A DNA stretch of 64,000 bases from positions 95,538,911 to 95,602,910 of the forward strand of contig NC_084795.1 in assembly GCF_963169125.1 (NCBI RefSeq), read 5' to 3'. Both the position numbers and the translations under genes were made by a program. The notes below the pieces were generated by a model. The model ran no database searches. It was not told where the DNA came from and was given only the letters and a program-made list of their open reading frames with translations. Origin of the DNA: Humulus lupulus (lineage: Eukaryota > Streptophyta > Magnoliopsida > Rosales > Cannabaceae). Shown piece by piece: positions 20,745 through 31,225 of this stretch (its first letter is position 1; every line of letters begins with the position of its first letter).

Positions 20745-21510
20745 CAAGGGTCTATCATACCGAGTTTCGACTTGTCCAGATGCCAAGACGCAGGGCCTCG
20801 CATAGCGAGCTTGACTCGCCCAGTAGCCAAGGTGCACCCACGCGGTCGCCTGCCACGCGCATTGAAGGTGCAAGGGCCTCACATTGCGAGGCCCGACTAG
20901 CCGATATGCCAAGATGCATCTCGCTGTCTACCGCACACCTCGAAGGAGCAAGGGCCTCGCTGCCTGTTGTGTGCACTGATGGAGTGAGGGTCTAGATGAC
21001 TGCCGTGTTCGTAGAAGGAGTAAGGGCCTCGTATAGCGCCCCTGATGTGTTTAAGGACACCCAAGCCCCTTGTGCCTTATTCCACGAGCTTAGCACAAGG
21101 ATTCCCAAAAAATGCCTCAATATATTGAATACGAGGCTTGCATAAAAGGAACCCGCACTACCCCATTGTAGAACCAATAAGTTCTTCAACAATTAGTAGA
21201 AAATAACGATACTTATTGCAAACACATATTTTGAAGACCGGAAACCCACCTTGTACGAGGTACCTGGACAAGTATGGGATGTAAGAACCTGAGAAGGTCA
21301 TAAGCATGACCACGATATCGTATCCGACAAGTGGTGGAGGTATGAATTCGTACGAAGAGTGGTGGCATTACCTACATGCCTCTAACCATGTACCACAGCC
21401 GACACCACAACCCTCTGCACCACTACAACCTGTTCCACTACCCTGACAATGTACCTATGTATAATCATTTTCCCTAGGACCACAATGTATCAGGAGCCAG
21501 TAAAGCTCCA

Positions 21511-21520
21511 CTATAAATAG
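21511..21520 (+). promoter_or_regulatory. LTR TATA box (lone Tat LTR)
   Basis: CTATAAATAG about 200 bp before the LTR end, matching the sister LTRs. Confidence 0.6.
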
Positions 21521-21713
21521 ATCTTCATTCCTCCAGCAAAGGGATTGAAAAATTCATTGTATACTAAGGCTATTAAGAAATATACGAGTTTTTACTCCAT
21601 TGTGGTTATGCATTTGTCTTCTTCAAGTTCTTTCTATTTTCTTTCTACCTAGTTTTTACAACACACTTTGAGTTTTCTGATCCTATATAGTTGATGACTT
21701 CTCACCGTCAACA

Positions 21714-23224
21714 GTAACATAACATAATCAATAACAACCAGAAAATATATGAATCACAACAAAGTTATAATAAATAGTAGACTTAAGAAATTCTTAGACA
21801 ATGCTGTGTGAATAGGGGGGTTGAATATGTTGTTTGTTGCTCAAGGCTCGCGCAGCTGGGGTCTCATAGATGCCGAGGCTAAGCATAGATAAAATTTAAA
21901 CATTGGCTCTCAGATTTAAGGCAGAGTAGAGTATCTCTATGCATGGGTTCTTGATGTTGGGTCGGAGTTGGAAATTGTGAAGTTAGTGTACGATTGCGGA
22001 GCCCATCATGGTGGCGCACTTGAGTTGCGCTTAGATGGGTTTCACACCTGGGTGGTGGTCATAGGTGGTAATGGTGATGGTGGGTCAAGGTGGTGGAGAG
22101 AAGAAGGGTGGTACCTAGGGTTTGTTGAAGGAGGGAAAGGAAACATAGACGGGAGAGAAGGGTATCGGTTGGGTGGTTTTGTTTTTCACTTTTTTTTTTA
22201 AAAATTTGAAACCCATGAGCCAGCGCCCCAATTCCACGATATTGCAGAGAGACTTCTATAATCCCTTAAAACAATTTCTACAGAATTTCTCAAAAGGCCC
22301 AATCCTCACCTGAACTCAATGTTGCAACCTTGTTGAAGCATTACAACCCACAATTTCATATTTTCTTTCTTTAGCTCCCCACATTTTCCTTCACTTAATT
22401 TGAATCTCAAATTATTCACTCCAAATCACCATCTTTGTATACCTAACACCTGCACCATGAAATGAGACACCAAAGACCAAGTGAAAGAACATCAAGAAAA
22501 CAAGGAAAACCATTTTTTAACAAACATAAAACAAAAAATTCAATAAAGGAAATACAATGAACTTAGGTAAATTTCAAAAACCAAATTTGAAACAAAGTTT
22601 AGAAACTTAGGTTGCTTCACAAGAAGTGCTTGATTTAAATTCGTCGGCTTGAATTTTGGAAAACGCATTATCAAACATTGGTTTTCGGCCATAGAGAGTG
22701 GCATATGCCCTCAAACATGGATCTTCATTGTGGATGCCCTCAAGCTTGGCGAGATGTGGAATTGAAAGGCTCATGTACTCAACTCGACTTGCTTTTTGAT
22801 GAATGTGCATGATGGTTGCCAAGGAACCATGCCAATGGTGGTGGAGGTGGTGGTGGCAAAAAAGGATCTTCGTATGCATACTCTTCTATGGCCATCCACT
22901 TATTAAATTAGAGACCAAAGACTTGATTATCTTGGAAATGCATTTTCTCTCCCTTTTCTTCGCTACTTTGTAATGAAGTGGGCTCCTTTTGCCTTTCAAA
23001 TTTTCCCAAAGCATATCCAAATCTTCACCATTTCTCAAAATGATCTCCCCACTTTGTCGTTTCCCCCTTGAATTTTCCATATCACTAAGCACATCTCAAG
23101 TACCTCACAATAAATCCACAAACAAAAGCGTAAAATAGAACAAGAAAGAATAAAAATAAACAATAGAAAATAAGGAACCAAATTGAAAAGTAATTAAGTT
23201 TTACTAACAAAATTTCACTAAAAT
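21714..23224 (-). pseudogene. Athila-like gag-type element E, internal fragment
   Basis: Homologous along its length, in inverted orientation, to 47460-49450 (element F). From the primer-binding site leftward: a short leader; the frame MENSRGKRQSGEIILRNGEDLDMLWENLKGK (22886-23092, in segments; F has MENSREKEQSEEVILRKCED); then YAYEDPF, a run of prolines and a stop after KSKSS at about 22776; then the overlapping frame of 22607-22879 with PHLAKLEGIHNEDP and AYATLYGRKPMF. The N-terminal Gag domain that F has between its leader and MENSR is deleted. Farther left (21960-22200) lies the pyrimidine-rich (minus-strand) leader-like segment that F has at 49200-49450. No RT or INT is found. The left end is cut at the lone Tat LTR. 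Confidence 0.7.
22607..22879 (-). CDS. Conserved second frame after the Athila-like gag stop (hypothetical)
   Basis: A 90-residue open frame: His-rich start (FCHHHLHHHWH), then YMSLSIPHLAKLEGIHNEDP, CLRAYATLYGRKPMFDNAF and SSTSCEAT. Element F (48600-48730) has the same product in the same relative place (HLAMLEGIHNEDP, VKAYATLYGRKPLF). Differences between copies are mostly third-position or conservative (K/R, M/L, D/N) in this frame, which argues that it was once translated, perhaps by frameshift or as a separate ORF overlapping the Gag end. The product is not recognised. The F copy is interrupted upstream and its ATG is not conserved, so a start cannot be fixed. Confidence 0.45.
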   Translation of the reverse strand: MHTKILFCHHHLHHHWHGSLATIMHIHQKASRVEYMSLSIPHLAKLEGIHNEDPCLRAYATLYGRKPMFDNAFSKIQADEFKSSTSCEAT

Positions 23225-23251
23225 CAATCCCTGGCAACGGCACCAAAAACT
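23225..23251 (-). other. Primer-binding site of element E
   Basis: Minus strand reads TTTTTGGTGCCGTTGCCAGG after the LTR end, one or two changes from the TTTTGGCGCCGTTGCCGGGG site typical of Athila and some Tat elements. Confidence 0.8.
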
Positions 23252-23507
23252 TGTTGCATAGAATATAGAAATATAAATGTACATGTGTACACAATAGACA
23301 AACAAGTAATAAAGTGATAAGCGAGTGTCGTCTCCACATGGATTGTGTTAGCAATAAAGTGATAAATGATAATGATTTGATGAAACATAAAAGAAAACCA
23401 AGAAAGCAAATAAAATAAACAAATGAACGAGAGATCAAGACAATGATAATGAACTAGAATAATTAATTCCTCCTAAAATGTAAATCTGATGCTAATGCTA
23501 TAGTAAT

Positions 23508-25866
23508 TGTAATGCCCCAAAATCCCTAATGCGGTTTAATGGTTGGATTAGAAGGCCGAGAGGGCCATAATTGTTTTATTATGCTAATAAATGATTGTAT
23601 GCATGTTTATGTGAAATATATTATAATATGATGTTAAATGCATGCATGTGGGTCCACATTTAATTATAAGGGCATTTTGGTAATTTGGCCCGTTGAGGGC
23701 ATATTTGTGTATTTCGGTGCATGTTGTGATTTATGGATGAGATCCTGTTATTATGTGGATATATTCGAGCTATTCGATATGAGTCGATCTTAGGTTGCAA
23801 GTTAGCGGTTTTGTCATAAAAGGGTAAATTATTGGGATATTGGATCATGATAATGTTTATTTGAGGATATATTGGGAGTTATTAAGATTAGGAGGAAATT
23901 TTGGGAGTTTTGACTATTTTGTCCTCGGGGGTGTTTTTGGGACCCCGAGCATTAGGATTTATTTGAGGTTACTTAAGCTTGAAGTAGTCTGTCAGAAAGA
24001 AACTACGTTCAAACACTTTAACTCTCTCTCGCGTTGTTCCTTTTTATTGTTCGTCGCAATTTTAAAGGAAACTTGGGTTTTAGAAGTCGAAATCAAGTGA
24101 GGATCGAGGCATAGCGATCCTAGGACAGATTAGGATCTTCTTAACCGAAGGATTTGGTGAGAAACAACTTAATCAAAGGTAATCTAAGCTTTAAGTTTTG
24201 AGTTTTAGAGTTTCTAAGCTTTGATTTGGATTTTGTGTGTTGATGAGTTTTTGATTTGTTTGAGTCTCGGGATTTGATGATTTTGGATTATTGGGATGTT
24301 TGGGAACTTTGATTTTTGGATTTGGAGATGTTTAAGTAAGTTTTTGGAAGGTTTAAAAGGTGAGAAATCGGAGTTATGGCAGGTTTCCCAGGTGGGGTCG
24401 CGACCCGAGCTTGGTGCTGGTGGCGATGGGGTTGTGAGTTGTGGGGGCAGCGGCACTGGGGAAGGTGCACAGTGGCGCTTGCCCCTGGTGCTCCTTTCTT
24501 GGCTGGGGGCCCGGCTCAGGGTTTTGGGGTTGCGGCTCTTGAGGGTTTTTGAGGCCAAGTAAGTGTTTTGATCATGGGAACTCAAGTCTTAGGCCTCGGG
24601 TTAGTTCCTACTACCCGATTTAGTAGGATTTGATGTCCCGGAGGCTAGGTCTTGGTTCGAGAACTTTTGTTATTCATTTTATTGATGGAATCCCATAATT
24701 GGTTATGACCAGGTAACCGCTAAGGAAATAAAAGATAGATCATTCTCAAGAGTCGTTCTTTTACTCATTCTCGCTTGAACTAGAGGTAAGAAAACGGCAC
24801 CGTATGTGTATGACATGTGTGGTTATTATAGAGGCATGTTGATGTGTAAATGTGGACGTTGATTGCATATTAAATGCTTAGCAAATCTTGCTTACTTGTG
24901 AATGGCACTGACTTACTAGTCCGAATTGGCAATGGTGTCAGAACCGTCTATGAGGCTGTGACTTACTAGTCAAGTTCACAACGGTTTGAACACTGGTCAT
25001 GTGTTGCTGACCTAAGAGTTAGAAACGACATAAGCGTCATGAACACAGAGCCAATAAAATATTAGATCTAATCGATATCATAATTGAATGACTCATATGG
25101 AGCATTAATGTTGGACTTACCCTAAGTTCGATGAAAAATATAATAGCTTGTCTAGTCTATGACTAGTTACTCAGAGCCAGGGCCAAAGGCCTAGGTGAAT
25201 GTTTTGTCACATGGCTAAGGGAACGGAATCCCATGTTGGTGACTCTATGGTCACTCGGTAGGTTTATGCTGGTGACTATTTCATCAGATACCTATCTCGT
25301 TTAAGCTAGTGAAATGATCACTTATTGGTAAAGGGAACGGAACCCACCTTAGTGCCTTTTACAGCTGTCACTCCTCTGTTATGGACTGAAAGTCCTGGAT
25401 GGTGATTATGATCATCGTTTGATATTATATTCGTGCAATATTGAGTTTCTTGCTGGGCTGTAGCTCATGGGTGCTATGTGGTGCAGGTAAAGGGAAAGAA
25501 AAACTCACCCAGCGTTGAGTGGAGAGCTTAGGTGGTGATGTGTACATATGCGGCCGCTTGACCACCACGACCAAGGATTTCTTAGGGGAACTAGGGATTT
25601 ACCCTATTTTTTCCGCTTAGATCGATGGGTTGTAAATTTTACACAGTAATGACCATTTTTCATTGTAAATAACTTGTAAATGTTTTTATGGGCCCATGAA
25701 CAATTTTACGCTTTAAATAAAATATATCCTTTCTTTTTTATTGGTTTTCCACATTAACCTATTAATAACACATAGAAGAACGTTTTTAACCAAAGAACTC
25801 GGTTAGCGAGTTAAATGCACGGTTCAAAGTTCACCGTAACAGTCCTGGAGTAACCAGGGCATTACA
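23508..25866 (+). mobile_element. Tekay solo LTR with target duplication GTAAT
   Basis: Starts TGTAATGCCCCAAAATCCC and ends CAGGGCATTACA. It is flanked by GTAAT at 23503-23507 and 25867-25871, and no internal sequence is attached, so it is a solo LTR formed by LTR-LTR recombination. The 2,359-bp length and block order match element D's LTR and element I's LTR. A GC-rich segment (24395-24545) corresponds to the 'AGCGC' segments of its relatives. Confidence 0.93.
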
Positions 25867-27102
25867 GTAATGTTGTGTAAAACTGGAAATAATTAATCTA
25901 TAATTCCAATTTAGTTCATAAGCTTCTGTCGAAGTTACTATGGTATCAATTATCTAATTAAACTAACATATGTCTATGCATAACTACAAGAAAAAACAGT
26001 ATTCATAACACTTAAAAAGTGCTATCGGGGACTATTGATAGCACTTCTGAAAATGCTAACGTAGCCCATGTTATTAAAAGTCCAGTCTTTTTTATAACAT
26101 TTTTTGAATGTTATGTTCGGTGTTATCTTAAACTATTCAATAACACATTTTTAGGTGCTATAATATTCAAATAATAACATTTAGATAGAGTTTTTTATTA
26201 TAAATTTGAAGTTTAATCTTGTATTTTTTTCATAACACTTTTCAACTGTTACATTTGATTATTTTGATAACATTTTTAGTTTGTTATATTATAAAAAGAT
26301 AATATTAGGGCCTTCTCACCTTAAAGAATGCAACCGTCCAACAACAGCAGACTTCTCATGCCAAAAAAATGGTGTGGGTTTAACATGCTTCTTGATGATA
26401 GACTGCATAAACATAATACCAAAAATCAGCTTGACCCAAATTATATATTTGTGTTTGTGTGTGTGTATTATATACATGCGTTTATAATCAAAGCAAGAGA
26501 AACTGGGAGCATCAAATAAAGTAAGTTTTCTCATTGAAAAGTTTCCATCAACACTTTGTCTCAAATTAAAAGGTAGGTGTAAAAATCGGGTCATTTAAAA
26601 GTTAAAAGATGCCATTGGTGCTCAAAACCAAATGTTTGTTTTCCAATCCAATCACACAATTTAATTGATAAAGCTGAGATGCCAGGCATCATTAATGCCA
26701 CACAAACAATTACTCTAGAGTCCAGACTAAAACTAATAACAAACAAGGTTAATAAATTGATTCATAAACACAAAAATAAATCATTGGTAATGAAAGTTAC
26801 TACCACCAATTTTTTTTTTTTAACTAGGCTCTCCACCTAAAAAATTTGAACAAGAAACCATAGCAATTGCTATGTAGGTTCCCAGGACAATCACAGTACA
26901 ACATCATACAAGCTTACGACCTTTAAACCTTATCCCAATACATCATAATGAATAACACAGAATGATCTCACTACATCATAATGGATAACAAACTTATCTC
27001 CCAGATAACTATACTATTCTAGGCCACTAAATTAATTGGAGTTTAGTAAAAATAAATTGAAGAAATTCAATGCACCTCAAACAGAAAGAGGACTATACAA
27101 AC

Positions 27103-27307
27103 CATGTCCTGTTCCCAATAGTACCTCTGGTGCCAAATAGTCAGGTGTGCCAACAGCAGAACGTTTCTTTCGTCTTTCTTGCTGATGCTCAGGCACAGAT
27201 AACTCAGGCTCATCTTCCACCATTAGAGATGTGGTACTTACGGCTGGGCCGGATAAATCATCAGTACTGTTGATAAGACCAACCTTTGAGAGCCCAAAGT
27301 CGGTCAA
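27103..27307 (-). pseudogene. IREH1-type AGC kinase exon (activation segment), captured
   Basis: In living plants IREH1/IRE are AGC-family Ser/Thr kinases with roles in root-hair and cell growth. This 205-bp piece encodes the activation segment: [20 protein letters not shown] (the DFG Mg2+-binding motif), an acidic insert, [20 protein letters not shown] (activation loop Ser/Thr region, P+1 loop and APE motif) and LLGTGHG. Both splice sites survive: acceptor TTAACAG before LTD (27308), donor GG ACATG|GTTTGT at 27102. The frame is open with no stops. A preserved upstream intron (27308-28199) separates it from the HIK exon. The N lobe, most of the C lobe and any start are missing, so it is a fragment carried by the CACTA element, not a gene. 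Assignment to the IRE/IREH1 group is firm from the insert between DFG and APE; the exact paralog is not known. Confidence 0.88.
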
Positions 27308-28199
27308 CTGTTAAGAAAATGAAGAAAGAGATCAAATAAAAGCTTCTCTTTTTTATTGTATTATTATTTTTTTAAATGAAGTAAATCTTTGGTAACAAGT
27401 GCAAAAAAGGAATTCCAAAAGATAAGGTGAGAATGACATGCACTTTCGGTACCATAACTAGGACTACTCAATATTGCGAGAATCAAAAGTAAAGCATTTA
27501 GAAGGCTATACGTCAGTGTGTAGAACACACACCTACATTCTAAGATGTGCAATAACAGAAACCAACTGGAAAAATTTGACTAAAAAGCATTTGCATACCA
27601 CAAACAAAAAACCACTGAAGAAATAATTCCATGTATAAAATGGAAAGCATTTAGAGTGCTCATGCAGGGTGCAGTCACACCGCACAGCATGCAAGCTCAT
27701 AACTGCTCACCCTCTTTTATTTTATTATGATTTGCATTTTGTGCAAATTCTCTTACAACATTTCCATAAAATCAAATTTTGTGTTGACAATGAGCATTGA
27801 AATTGTTTTAAAAAAAATGTATACTCATCTGAATCAAAGGGAATTTTTTTTATAAGAAACACAATTATGTAATAGATAATCACTTATTTATTATTGAAGA
27901 TGAGAAACAATATGACCTCAGGCCAAGCAAATGCATGGGACTTGTGAGTATTCAAATTGACAGGCATTCAGGATGTAAGCTTAAATCAATCAGGACTTAT
28001 GAGTATTCAAATTGACAGGCATTCACAACTTCTTACATAATAACCTACTAATAGATGTAAAGTACATTAAATCAAGACCAATGTAGTTTTAACACTGGAG
28101 ATGTGTATTCACTAGAACAGGACAGCCTAAAAACATACATAAATGCACTTGTGTGCACACTCCTAAAAACATGCCTGTGCCAGTGTAAAAGATATTTAC

Positions 28200-28229
28200 C
28201 TTAATATGACCATCATGAGCAATTAAGAA
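28200..28229 (-). pseudogene. IREH1-type kinase exon end (catalytic-loop distal part), captured
   Basis: Minus strand encodes (V)L-x-IAHDGHIK up to a GT donor (AAG|GTAAAT at 28199), the piece that in the intact kinase directly precedes LTDFG across the intron. Immediately upstream there is no catalytic loop (HRDLKPDN); instead the exon is joined to a copy of the intron/acceptor sequence CTGCCACAGGTTCTTAA. The phase across the retained intron is correct, so the exon order is the native one. Confidence 0.8.
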
Positions 28230-28337
28230 CCTGTGGCAGATAGCACAAATGAACATTCCGCCAAGATACTTTCAACTGCATTTTTCTGGATCATGTCAGC
28301 CTTTTTAAGAACCTGTGGCAGATAGCACAAATGAACA
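28223..28337 (-). repeat. 33-bp perfect direct repeat around a captured exon
   Basis: The 33 bp at 28223-28255 and 28305-28337 are identical (TTAAGAACCTGTGGCAGATA... on the plus strand). They include a splice acceptor (CTGCCACAG) and the first bases of the exon (GTTCTTAA). The 49 bp between hold the rest of the beta3-alphaC exon piece. Confidence 0.92.
28256..28312 (-). pseudogene. IREH1-type kinase exon piece (beta3-alphaC region), captured
   Basis: After acceptor CTGCCACAG, the minus strand reads VLKKADMIQKNAVESILAE, 19 codons with no stop. In AGC kinases of the IRE group this follows the ATP-binding lysine (AIK-VLKKADM..) and includes the alphaC-helix glutamate (AVESILAE). It is then cut off and joined to a second copy of the 33-bp intron/acceptor sequence, so roughly 100 residues of the native kinase (through the catalytic loop) are missing between it and the IAHDGHIK piece. 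Confidence 0.82.
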
Positions 28338-29717
28338 GTTGTTCAGTGCTTATTTAAGAAACATAAAGAACTACAAGGAGAGTTAACTGTGCAACATGAG
28401 AGAGACTCATGGGGTTAAAAAGTGAGTAGATAAATATTCAGTAAATCCCTGTAATTTTCACAAAATCATTTAGTCCACATGCGTCACTGATTCAATCTAG
28501 TAAACTACCTGCTTTTTTCAAGCATGGAACTAAGTAGGCAAAGAATTAAGTAGTGGCTTACAAAGGGAAAGCTGTCTAAGAACGCGTAGCATAAAATAGA
28601 TGAGAAACTATCACGAAGATCAATATGATTCACAGAAAAATAGTACAAAAAGATAAAAGAATTATGATCCTCATTATTTAAGAGAAATTAAAAAAGAAAC
28701 CTTTATGGCAAAAAGGTCCCCTGTTGTTCTCTTTTTGGCCAGGAAAACCCATCCAAAAGCCCCCCATGAGTATTTTAACATAAATAGATTAGAAAATTAA
28801 ATATCTTTAAACCAGTATACAACCACAAACACTTAAGAAAACAAATTTTTTGACATTTATCTATATCACTCTCTTGGAGGCATTTCAACAAACACATTAT
28901 ATGCAAACAAGAAAGCTTTATCATAAGCATCATTCAAATTTCCAACATTTAACTTCAAAGGCCAAAAATCTATTCTCTTCCCCTGTTTTATAACAACAAG
29001 AGGTTCTGACTAAAACACTTGAAAATCAACTTCTTCAAACCCAAAATATATCATATTCAAGTTCTAGAGATACCCTATTCGGAAAATTATTGGAGACCTG
29101 AACTGAAAAAAAAAATTAGCTTGAAGACCCAAAATATGCCATTTACTCAATATATATTATGTGTTTTATCATGAAGTCAGCATATCAAAAATATCAAATT
29201 CAGGGCATATATAGTTGACATTTAAACACTCAAGAAACACTGGAAAATTAACTTTTTCAAACCCAAAATTTATCAACTTAATTGAAAACAAAAAATATTT
29301 TACATTTAATCACACAACAAAACTTACTTCAATAATATCATAATCGAAACATCATCAATAGTTCTAGAATCAAATAAAAAAATACACATATAAATCCCAA
29401 CGCAATATTTTTTATACATATAAAGAGAGATGGGTTGAGCTCACCTAGAGAGAGAGGGAGAGGGATAGATCATTGTCCTCACAAAGCTCATCTATGGCAT
29501 TGGTGGCAGCGGCTTTGAAGGAAAGCAGGGGCTTGCTGCTCAAATGGATAGATCGATCGAGATGAGAAGATTAGAAATTGAGAAACTATTGATGGAGAAA
29601 AGAGAGTGAGAGTGCAGCGTCCAACGGATGAGGAAGTCCGTTGAGAAAAGGCATTTGGTTTCAAGAACGGATATTAATTTGAAATCTGAAAAAAAAAATG
29701 AAACATATACCTCACAG

Positions 29718-29856
29718 TCACCTGGGTTCTTGCTTCAATCCCTTCCATTGAGCAGCTGAAGCACACCATGACCACACCATTGCTGAAGCGATGAGCTCTT
29801 GTCCTTTTCCATCGCTGTGTATCTCTATAGCTAGCTAGAAGCAAGAACCCAGGTGA
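29718..29856. repeat. 19-bp perfect inverted repeat inside the CACTA element
   Basis: TCACCTGGGTTCTTGCTTC at 29718-29736 and its exact reverse complement at 29838-29856, separated by 101 bp. It could form a hairpin near the right end of the CACTA element. Confidence 0.85.
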
Positions 29857-31225
29857 AGGGTGAGAGTGGGAGAAAGCCGACTGGAGAGTGGGAGAAACCC
29901 AGGAGAGAGACTCTGAGAGAAAGAAAGAGCGAGTGAGAGTGGGAGAGAGCTGACTGGAGTGTGTGAGAGAGAGAGGCAGCGTGTAAAGGGTTTTAGTTTT
30001 TTTCTTTTTGTCATTTTCATTTGGCGCCCACTATATTTTCATTTGGCGCCTATTGCTTTACACTTAATAAAAAAATATTTTCTGTATCTTTTTTATTTGT
30101 ATGTATCAATAACGTTTTGAATAATATGCTATATTTTGGTGTTATATTTGGTCAAAATTGTTGTAGTGATATTTAACCTCAAGGATATGTATTAAAGCAC
30201 CAATTCTACAAGGTTATGCAAGACATTAATATATGTCTATATTAACACAAATTAAATTCAAAGAACTTAATCTCGCACCATTCAAGTTGTATGACCATTA
30301 ATTAAAACTTTTTCAGAATTATTAGTTAACTCAATTGCCCACTAATGGTGATCAAACAATAGCAAACATTTCAACATTAAAATCACTTGAATGAATAAAC
30401 CTCAAATTTCATTAAGCACCCTCGATGAAGTACCAAATTCACATATTATGGTTCAACAATTATTCTAGCTATAAAGAAATATAGCTCATACCCAATAATA
30501 TAAAAAAACCAAAAATAATAATATCCATGGCCTGAGAAAATATGACAAAGAAGATAAAATACAAAAAAGAGTGTAGAAGAGCTTGTGTATATTGATGTAT
30601 TTTCCCTATTCTTCCTTCTCCTCCCTTCCTTCTATTCCTTCTCTATTTCTTTCTTTTCTTTGTCTTTTTCTTCATTCTCCACCTTTCTCTCACCTGATGG
30701 TTTCTAGTCGTGGTTCTTAAAAAATAGGAAAGTGATGATGATATATGTATTTAGGGCTCCCATTCTCTTTCTTTTACTTAAGCCCAAGTGGGCATTTTTC
30801 CTCCCATTCCTTTTATTTTTGCTAAACATGCACCAACACAATTAAAGGCCCAAATCTCTTCATTTACTCTCCAGCCCAAGTCAAGTTAATTATAAAAAAA
30901 TAGATTTATATTGCTAAGGTGGCAACTTTTCACATTGACCCAAAAAATGCTTGCTGTATGGACACAATGCTTACGCATCCTAAGAATTCCTACACGTAAA
31001 ATTACTGATTTTTAACTTATTTCCCCTCATAAAATCAAAAGTAACTCCTTAACCCAAATAAAAGAGAATGACTAAATTCTAAATTCCTCTTGCAAATGGT
31101 TTCAACCAAATTCCTCAAATGTTAATAATGCTATCAAACCAAAAATTAAGTGTTTCTTTCTAAAGTGTGTACATAGTTCTTCCCAAATTATTCTCAAATC
31201 CCTCAAAAACAAACTAGCTCTTGAT

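Larger units (their letters stand above)
17785..21713 (+). mobile_element. Lone Tat-type LTR (split by a Copia element)
   Basis: The right end, CTTCTCACCGTCAACA at 21713, and the TATA box at 21511-21520 match the Tat LTR ends of elements A and C. The U3 part (20750-21050) carries AGGGCCTCGCATAGCGAG phrases related to element C's LTR. No primer-binding site follows (GTAACATAACATAATC instead), so it is a solo or truncated LTR. The left end near 17785 is approximate, set where D's leader homology stops. No convincing target duplication was found. Confidence 0.65.
25983..30168. mobile_element. Pack-type CACTA transposon (4.2 kb) with captured kinase exons
   Basis: Ends: ACTACAAGAAAAAACAG at the left (first C of CACTACAAG lost) and ..ATTGTTGTAGTG at the right (reverse complement CACTACAACAAT). 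ATA flanks both sides (25980-25982, 30169-30171), the 3-bp duplication expected for CACTA (En/Spm) elements. Near the left end are many AACAC(A)TTTT / AAAAGTGTT subterminal motifs. No transposase frame was found, so it is non-autonomous. Inside, on the minus strand, are pieces of an IRE/IREH1-type AGC kinase gene with introns, plus a 33-bp direct repeat and a 19-bp inverted repeat. It sits in the Athila-like LTR. Confidence 0.82.
23252..31225 (-). mobile_element. Athila-like LTR of element E, split by two insertions
   Basis: The LTR end (..TATGCAACA read on the minus strand) is at 23252, before the primer-binding site. A preceding block (GGAGACGACACTCGC) matches F's GGAGACGATATTC before its own primer-binding site. 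Without the Tekay solo LTR (23508-25866) and the CACTA element (25983-30168), about 1.4 kb remains, close to the roughly 1.43 kb between 46029 and F's primer-binding site. The 5' boundary at about 31225 is an estimate. Confidence 0.5.

Noticed and set aside
24214..24585. ORFs on both strands inside the solo LTR
   Set aside because: They sit in the GC-rich variable module of a Tekay LTR and are not conserved in the other LTR copies.
27077..27307. A functional host kinase gene on the minus strand
   Set aside because: Only short exon pieces exist, the N lobe and the catalytic loop are missing, and the whole lies between CACTA ends with 3-bp duplications.
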